NCBI GenBank assembly: GCA_029531795.1
Contig: JAPEIS010000006.1
Coordinates: 2,108,001 to 2,172,000 of the forward strand
DNA from: Sclerotinia nivalis
Taxonomy: Eukaryota; Ascomycota; Leotiomycetes; Helotiales; Sclerotiniaceae
Length of the DNA stretch: 64,000 nt
Reading direction: 5' to 3'
Position numbers and translations under genes: made by a program. Positions 58,447-64,000 of this stretch are shown one piece after another. A model generated the notes under the pieces. The model was not told the origin of the DNA and searched no databases. It saw nothing but the letters and a program-made list of their open reading frames with translations. The stretch's first letter is position 1, and each line of letters begins with the position of its first letter.

Positions 58447-60465
58447 TTACACCGTACCAAGAATTTCTATTTCCTCCCCACCACCTTGCATAGAAGCCTT
58501 GTTGGACTTCTTAGATTTGGCTGGTTTCCTCTTCCCCATCCCGGTCAAAACAGCACCCGCGTTTTCTTTTTGTGATTCTGGCCCGTCTTCACCATCGCTA
58601 GCACCTCCAGCATCACCCTTCCCTCTCCTCGCAGCATTGGAAATAGCTTCTTTCTTTTTCCTGTCAGCAGCCGCTTTGGCAGCTTCGGCTTTCTGCTCCT
58701 CCGCGTTATGCTCATCTTCGAGTCGTTGATGTTCTGCTTGAATGTCTGCTGAGTCTTCAAATTTTTTACCCGTAAGCTGAGTATACTCTTCAAAATCAAT
58801 CTCATCTGTCTTGCCCTTAAGAGCTCGGTCGACTTTAGCTGGATTTTGGCGTTCTTCTCGTACAAATTTCAATTTGATCTGTCTTCTATTGCGGTCCGGA
58901 AACATCGCAGCAATCATTTCAAATGCTGTACCGAATTGTCGTAGGCCCTGATAGAATAATTCGTTCGAATTAGAATCCCATCTTACAGCTGGAGCACGCT
59001 TCATATATTGTCCAGAGTTCACTGCCCTTGTAAATTCGTTCTCCTCAATTTCTTCCAGCACTTGACCTTGATTTCGTGCTTGCCTATGTCGATCCACTTG
59101 TAAAGATTGGTCATCAAGTACAATTTGTCCATCTATGACTCGCATTTGTAATCCGTTATTGTTGACGATGGCAGCTGGCGCTTCAGCAGGTCCCACGCGA
59201 GGTTCGGCATTGCCCTCAGCTGGCGCATTGTTGACCAAACCTGCAAGTTCAGGATGTTCGGCCAATTGTGCATCGATCTTCTTTCGGGCATGCCTCAGCT
59301 TGAGTTCGTCATGTTTACTGAACTTCTTGCCAATACGAATATCTTTGCAAAGATCTGCCATCTTCATAACCGTTGGTTCAATAACTTCATTTTCCGCATC
59401 TTCTGGCGTGGCTTCCCGATCCTTTCTTTTTTTCACTGCCTCGCCGTCCTTCTTTCTGCGTTCTCGAGTTTGTCCTCCAGTATGGCGTGGTCTATTGAGT
59501 TGAATCTCAACTTCAGTTCTAAGTTCTCCACCATCCTCAACCTGAACCTTCTTTTTCCTTGGAGCTGCTTTTTTCCTCGGCTTTTTGGTTGCTGGCGCCA
59601 CTTCTCCGTCGACGGGGGTAGATATTTCTTCGGAAGTTGGTGTAGCCGTAGAAACTAGATGAGATGCCTGACTAGCCTCACCCGCTCCCATGCTAGATAG
59701 ATCGAAATCCTCAGAAGACTCGGGTGGTGTTTGTATAGCCCCATTAAATACTTGTCCAGGCCCTTGTCCTTGGTCGGTTGTGGTATTGATTTGAGATGTT
59801 TCTACGGGGAGGATAGAGGTAGAATTGCTTGAAGGTTGTGTTGGTTCCGCTGGAAGAGCTTCTTCATTCGTAGCATTATCTGTTATTAAATGGCTAATTG
59901 AAGGCAATTCTTTGTCACTTGCATGATCCTCTACGATTCGACTAGGTTGAACCGGCCCTTGCGTATTTGGAGAAGCCGGCACTGATTCGGATATGCCTGT
60001 AGATGCGGCTGGAACGGTTTGAGAGGGCACGTTTATTTCGGAAGGCTGCACCTCATCCGGAGGAGGGGTCAATTTGCGGGCCTTTGAAGGTGGTTGCTCG
60101 AGTTCGGCGGCGGTGCCAGCTTCATCTTCCCTAACCTTTCTTTTGGCCGTATTATCAATTATCGCGGTATTATCATTATTTGGTGTGGTAAGTGATGGTT
60201 GAGCTTGAGCTTGCGGAGTTGGATGTGATTGAGGGGTTAACTGAGTCGAGTTCGAAATCGTAGTTTGTGATGGTTCTTTTTCAGTAACATTTTCGATTAA
60301 TGCAGGTATAGGATTGGATGGTTGTGACGTAGAGACTGGTGTCTGTGATTGGATCTCGGAACTTGGGTGTGTAGCAGGTTGTGATGAAGAAGGCCTGGGA
60401 GCATTTGGTCGAGGACGAGCACTTGGTTTAAATGACTTTCCACCTTTTCTAAGCATAGAAGACAT
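58447..60465 (-). CDS. bdp1: TFIIIB subunit Bdp1 (B'')
   Basis: A single exon encodes 672 aa from the ATG at 60465 (MSSMLRKGGKSFKPSARPRP). Residues 1-290 are Pro/Ser/Thr/Gln-rich and disordered. A basic stretch 'TKKPRKKAAPRKKK' (about 292-305) precedes the conserved core. The extended SANT/Myb domain is at about 480-560: 'AVRWDSNSNELFYQGLRQFG' with Trp496, then 'MFPDRNRRQIKLKF', the Bdp1 signature that contacts TBP-Brf1-DNA. A charged coiled coil ('AEEQKAEAAKAAADRKKKEA') and a basic tail follow. Bdp1 completes TFIIIB at tRNA, 5S and U6 genes and stabilises promoter opening by RNA polymerase III, in the nucleus. No intron disturbs the frame. It is divergent from bre1 across ~450 bp. Confidence 0.95.
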   Translation of the reverse strand: MSSMLRKGGKSFKPSARPRPNAPRPSSSQPATHPSSEIQSQTPVSTSQPSNPIPALIENVTEKEPSQTTISNSTQLTPQSHPTPQAQAQPSLTTPNNDNTAIIDNTAKRKVREDEAGTAAELEQPPSKARKLTPPPDEVQPSEINVPSQTVPAASTGISESVPASPNTQGPVQPSRIVEDHASDKELPSISHLITDNATNEEALPAEPTQPSSNSTSILPVETSQINTTTDQGQGPGQVFNGAIQTPPESSEDFDLSSMGAGEASQASHLVSTATPTSEEISTPVDGEVAPATKKPRKKAAPRKKKVQVEDGGELRTEVEIQLNRPRHTGGQTRERRKKDGEAVKKRKDREATPEDAENEVIEPTVMKMADLCKDIRIGKKFSKHDELKLRHARKKIDAQLAEHPELAGLVNNAPAEGNAEPRVGPAEAPAAIVNNNGLQMRVIDGQIVLDDQSLQVDRHRQARNQGQVLEEIEENEFTRAVNSGQYMKRAPAVRWDSNSNELFYQGLRQFGTAFEMIAAMFPDRNRRQIKLKFVREERQNPAKVDRALKGKTDEIDFEEYTQLTGKKFEDSADIQAEHQRLEDEHNAEEQKAEAAKAAADRKKKEAISNAARRGKGDAGGASDGEDGPESQKENAGAVLTGMGKRKPAKSKKSNKASMQGGGEEIEILGTV

Positions 60466-60917
60466 TTTGACGAAATTAATTGCGCCCGATGGGCGAAATC
60501 CAAAGGATGTTTTCTTGTTGTAGATATTCCTAGTACTTGCTCTGAGAAATATCGACTGCTCATATATTGGACATAAACTGTAAGCTTGGGGTAAATACTA
60601 CTCTCTGTGATTGAACAATGGAATCTTTGAAGTGTATGGGTGGTGGTTGAAATAATTATTTCCCATTGATCTGGAGCCGTACCCACTATGACTAAATTAA
60701 CACGCTAGTCCATTTCCGAAATGGCGGCTTGCAACTTCTCACTTCTTTCGCCTTTACCTCTATTTACCTCCTCAACCTTACAAACCTATAACAACGATAC
60801 AAGGTCAACCAAATAACACTTTCAAAAAGATTGGATTCCTGCTATTGCGCTTCATTCCTTCCCGGTCAAATTCGCTATTGTATTTGATCTTATGAACTGT
60901 TCACCTCCTTCAATCTG
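60466..60917. promoter_or_regulatory. Divergent promoter region between bdp1 and bre1
   Basis: 452 bp separate the two start codons. The side next to bre1 is pyrimidine-rich (60735-60790 and 60840-60910), as expected for a fungal core promoter and leader. No TATA box stands out. Both genes are housekeeping, so a shared nucleosome-depleted promoter is likely, but this is inferred from position only. Confidence 0.5.
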
Positions 60918-63539
60918 ATGACGCCCGTCGCCGCCTCAGCTCCATCTCTCCCTTCCTTCATCAAGATGGAGGATAGGAAGAGGGCAGCTGGCCAAAGCAC
61001 TGATGACCTCGCACCACCTACCAAGAGACAAGCCGTTAATGGTTCTGGTAGGGCATCTTCCGATTCCGATAATACTGCGCCATGGTCTGAAGATATCGAG
61101 GTATGTAGTCGGTCTCATGACTTATCTCCTTTCGCATGAGTGTTTTTCATCAATATTCTTTCGAATTCTCTCATCCATCAACGTCATACGAAGAGTCTAG
61201 GGATTGCTGTTGAAATCTATGTGGCTGTTGCTAATGCGCAGCTTGCTGTGAACAGCATGGATAGCCTGCAAACCTTCACGCCCCTACTCGTACTCCCACA
61301 ACATATCGCATCAATGTAGTCAATACACCTTCCCTTTCTCGAACAAATAATAAACTGGTTGGAATGGCAGGCTGATATGTCACGTTATAGAAATACCAAA
61401 AAGATGCGATCTATAGACAAATGCTCGAGTACAAACGAGAAAAGGCAACTTTGGAGTCCCAATTGAAAAATATACAAAAGAAATCTACAGATCATGACGA
61501 TCATTTGAGAATTATCGATGCTTGGTGGACACAGGTATGATAAGACCCTTATCAGTTAGCAGGAGCACGAGATTGATAATGGGTAACAGTTATTAGAAGA
61601 AGTCACTCTCCTCGCGGAAAATGATATTCCAAACACAGAAAAGACAGAACGTGGGTATTTCACATGCAGGAGTATGGATTTAAGGCTGACGTATGACAGC
61701 ATCATTCTCAACTTCTTTACAATTTCATGGTATCAAGGGTTTCTCAGATCACTTGGCGTCTAAAGGAAAAGAAATAAAATCGAAATTGCATACAATATTT
61801 ACCACTGTTGCTGCTACTCGTGGCAAACCCTCTTCGGACTTACAAGATCTCCAAGCAAAGGTTACTAAAATGCTGGCTTCCCAAAAAGAATACCTCGTCA
61901 CAGTAGACAGGCTCCGAAACGAAAAAGAAGAATTAAATGAGCGTCTCGAATCGGCCTCACTACGTTACATCAAAGCCGAAAAACGTTTAGATAGGTTGAG
62001 GAGTGATACAGTGCGAAAGGAAGAGGCGAAAGCATTATTTCATAGTACAGCTAATGGCATCAAAGCTGAAAATGGCATGGACACCGAAATGACAAACGGC
62101 ATAGCGGAAGACAAGGAAGCTAATCAAACAGCATACAAAGAGGCACAAGCAGTTGTTGAGAAGCAAAAAGAACAACTCGAAGCAATGGCTGCTGAAAACA
62201 AATCACTCACAGAGCAAATCACTTCAGCCAGTATCAAACAGGTTCCTTCAGACGACGACTATGCTCGAACTGAGCTTTTCAAACAATTTCGTATTCAACA
62301 CGAAGACGTCATCAAACGTATCAATCACCTTGAGGCTACTAATATACAGTTGCGAGAGGAGGCAGAAAAACTACAAGCCGAACGGACTGCATACCGGATC
62401 CAAATAGAGAATGAAGCGGAAGCGGCTACTGGCGAATTAGAAATTCAACTTCAACGTCTTGATGCTGATTTGACGAGGATTCGCTCTGCCCGAGATGAAT
62501 TGCTCGCTGATCTGAGCGTGCGAAAAGCTACACAGGATCAGGATCATGCAGGTATCGAGCATTTGAAAGAATTGGTTGGAGCCAAGGATGACCGAATTGC
62601 CTCTCTCGAACTTGAAGTCGAACGCCTGAGACAGATCGCCGAGCAATCGTGCCAACCAACACCAGGACCGGAAATAGATTCCTTGAGTCTAGAAGAATTG
62701 CGTGTCAAGTACGATCTCCTCCAACAGGGCTATGACTCGATCAACAAAGAACTACCTGCTCTCCAAAGTGCCTATAAGCGGGTTCAGGCCCTGACAAGCA
62801 AGAAAGTAATGGACTTCACGGCTCTCGAAGAAAAGGTTTCGGTTTTAGCGGCTGAAAAGAGCAAGGCCGATCAAAAATATTTCGCGGCTCGAAAGGATAT
62901 GGATATTCGTCTCGCGGAAGTTCGATCCCTAAAGAACCAAAACGCCAAAAGTTCCGAGATAATTTCCCAACTCAAGGATGTGGAGACATCGGACCGAACG
63001 CTCTTAAGCAACATGGAGAAGCAATTAAGTGATATGAGACAGTCAAATACCTCTATCATGGCGGAGAACAAGAAGCTGGAGGCATCAAGTAGAGAGGCTA
63101 CAGGCAAATTTGAAATCCTGAAAAACCAAGCAGCAGAATTGACAAACCTTTTGAAATCCAAGGATTCCGCGAACTCGGGCACCAAGCAGAAGATTCACGC
63201 TGTGGAGCTGGAAAATGAGCAACTTCGAGTCCGATGTGAGCAAGCGCAAAAGGACAGAGACACCTGGAAGCAAAAGAGTTTAAGCAATCAATCGGGTGAG
63301 GAGGAAATGCTTAGAGTAAGTTTTATTATCATTGTCTATTCTGAGTTGTTACTGACACAATTTAGACTCTTGCACTGTGCACCGTCTGCCGCGCAAACTT
63401 CAAGAACACCGTTTTAAAAACATGTGGACATCTCTTCTGCAATCAATGCGTGGATGATCGGATTGCCAACCGTATGAGAAAGTGTCCCAATTGCGCTAAA
63501 CCTTTCGACAAATTTGATGTCATGACCGCACATATGTGA
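60918..63539 (+). CDS. bre1: E3 ubiquitin ligase Bre1 (histone H2B)
   Basis: Five exons: 60918-61100, 61391-61534, 61590-61650, 61700-63315 and 63366-63539, in frame throughout, about 725 aa. Intron 1 is long (290 bp) for this window. The N-terminus '[14 protein letters not shown]' with 'PPTKRQAV' is typical of fungal Bre1. Almost the whole protein (about 65-660) is coiled coil, which mediates dimerisation and Rad6 binding. The C-terminal RING is complete: Cys673, Cys676, Cys688, His690, Cys693, Cys696, Cys708 and Cys711 in '[20 protein letters not shown]' and 'CNQC...CPNC' form. With Rad6 it monoubiquitinates H2B in the nucleus, upstream of H3K4 and H3K79 methylation. It ends AHM-stop at 63539. 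Confidence 0.96.
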
Positions 63540-64000
63540 TATGGAGGTTTTGATGTCAAACTGGGGATTCCATTTAGGCCATTGGGAAGTTGTATGATTT
63601 TGAATTCATGAAGTGTGGCGAAGTGCCGCACTGTGTATGACTGCACATTTGAGCGTGGACTGGCTTTTGCTTAAGTGAAGGGATTTGGTCCCATGTATAC
63701 CATTTTTCGTTTTCACATTCTATTGTGATGAGATCCATCATATTGTTTCAGTCAGGGAATTCCTGAATGAGGAGCAAATAGGTGGACTTTGTATTTTAAA
63801 ATAACGAACCGACTGGCCAGGGCAAAGAGTATGCTCTTACCCTTGGTTATTGATGTGGTCGAGAAGCTGCAGAGCTGGCAGATCAGATAGCTTTAATAGA
63901 AATAAATACGATGTTTTAATGAATGCTTACCATCCAAGTCACATCATTTTGTAGTGTATGTGGGAGCACAATCAGAATGGCAAAATTGAACAGATCATGG
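63540..64000. other. 3' flank of bre1 to the window end
   Basis: Contains the 3' UTR of bre1. I see no further gene, RNA or repeat before the window ends. Confidence 0.45.

Overview
The window looks like a chromosomal segment of a filamentous ascomycete (Pezizomycotina). Genes are split by short introns of about 50-80 bp with GTRNGT donors and CTAAC/CTAAT-like branch points. The housekeeping proteins are of fungal type, and the transposons are AT-enriched and carry stop codons typical of repeat-induced point mutation (RIP). A leotiomycete such as Sclerotiniaceae is my guess from the general character of the genes; the sequence alone does not prove it.

Layout. Both ends are ordinary, conserved gene space. 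On the left are the 3' end of a kappa-class glutathione S-transferase/DsbA-like gene (1-473) and a complete Yta7/ATAD2-type chromatin AAA-ATPase with bromodomain (1563-6778). On the right are a GFA-fold gene (54871-55660), a GH1 beta-glucosidase (56438-58091), the TFIIIB subunit Bdp1 (58447-60465, minus) and, divergent from it, the H2B ubiquitin ligase Bre1 (60918-63539).

Between them lies an accessory island of about 48 kb (roughly 6.8-54.8 kb). Its main content is a family of nine related loci that I could not assign to a named family. I call them A-I here. They have variable coiled-coil N-termini and a shared C-terminal domain with an [IV]RxRFLEQ-like helix, a GNxxxHxG...ADAALF signature and a closing helix like MRxIxxxIVxRE. 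A (8530-10220), B (11523-13397), C (14040-15725, disrupted), D (16136-16733, disrupted), E (17356-19043) and F (21241-22068) are all on the minus strand. G (45897-48038), H (50369-52414) and I (53651-54262, disrupted) are all on the plus strand. Several members have an Arg 4-7 residues before the invariant His, which resembles the Rx4-6H motif of HEPN domains. That link is a hypothesis.

The core between the two arms holds a complete but heavily decayed Ty3/gypsy chromovirus-type retrotransposon (26951-34187, TSD ATAAT). Two GC-rich 237-bp LTR-like elements with their own 5-bp TSDs are inserted in it. Around it are a 318-bp (AAT)n array, a 334-bp tandem duplication, three 2EXR-domain genes (35642-39477) and a four-exon membrane protein resembling HET-associated fungal proteins (40549-42908). 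Two decayed DNA transposons with related pogo/Fot1-like inverted repeats (10364-11213, 48644-49867) sit within the two arms of the family cluster.

How it fits together: the flanking genes act in chromatin, Pol III transcription and primary metabolism. The island looks like a birth-and-death compartment in which a fast-diverging family duplicates, decays and is invaded by transposons. Exon borders were inferred by eye from splice signals, reading phase and protein similarity.
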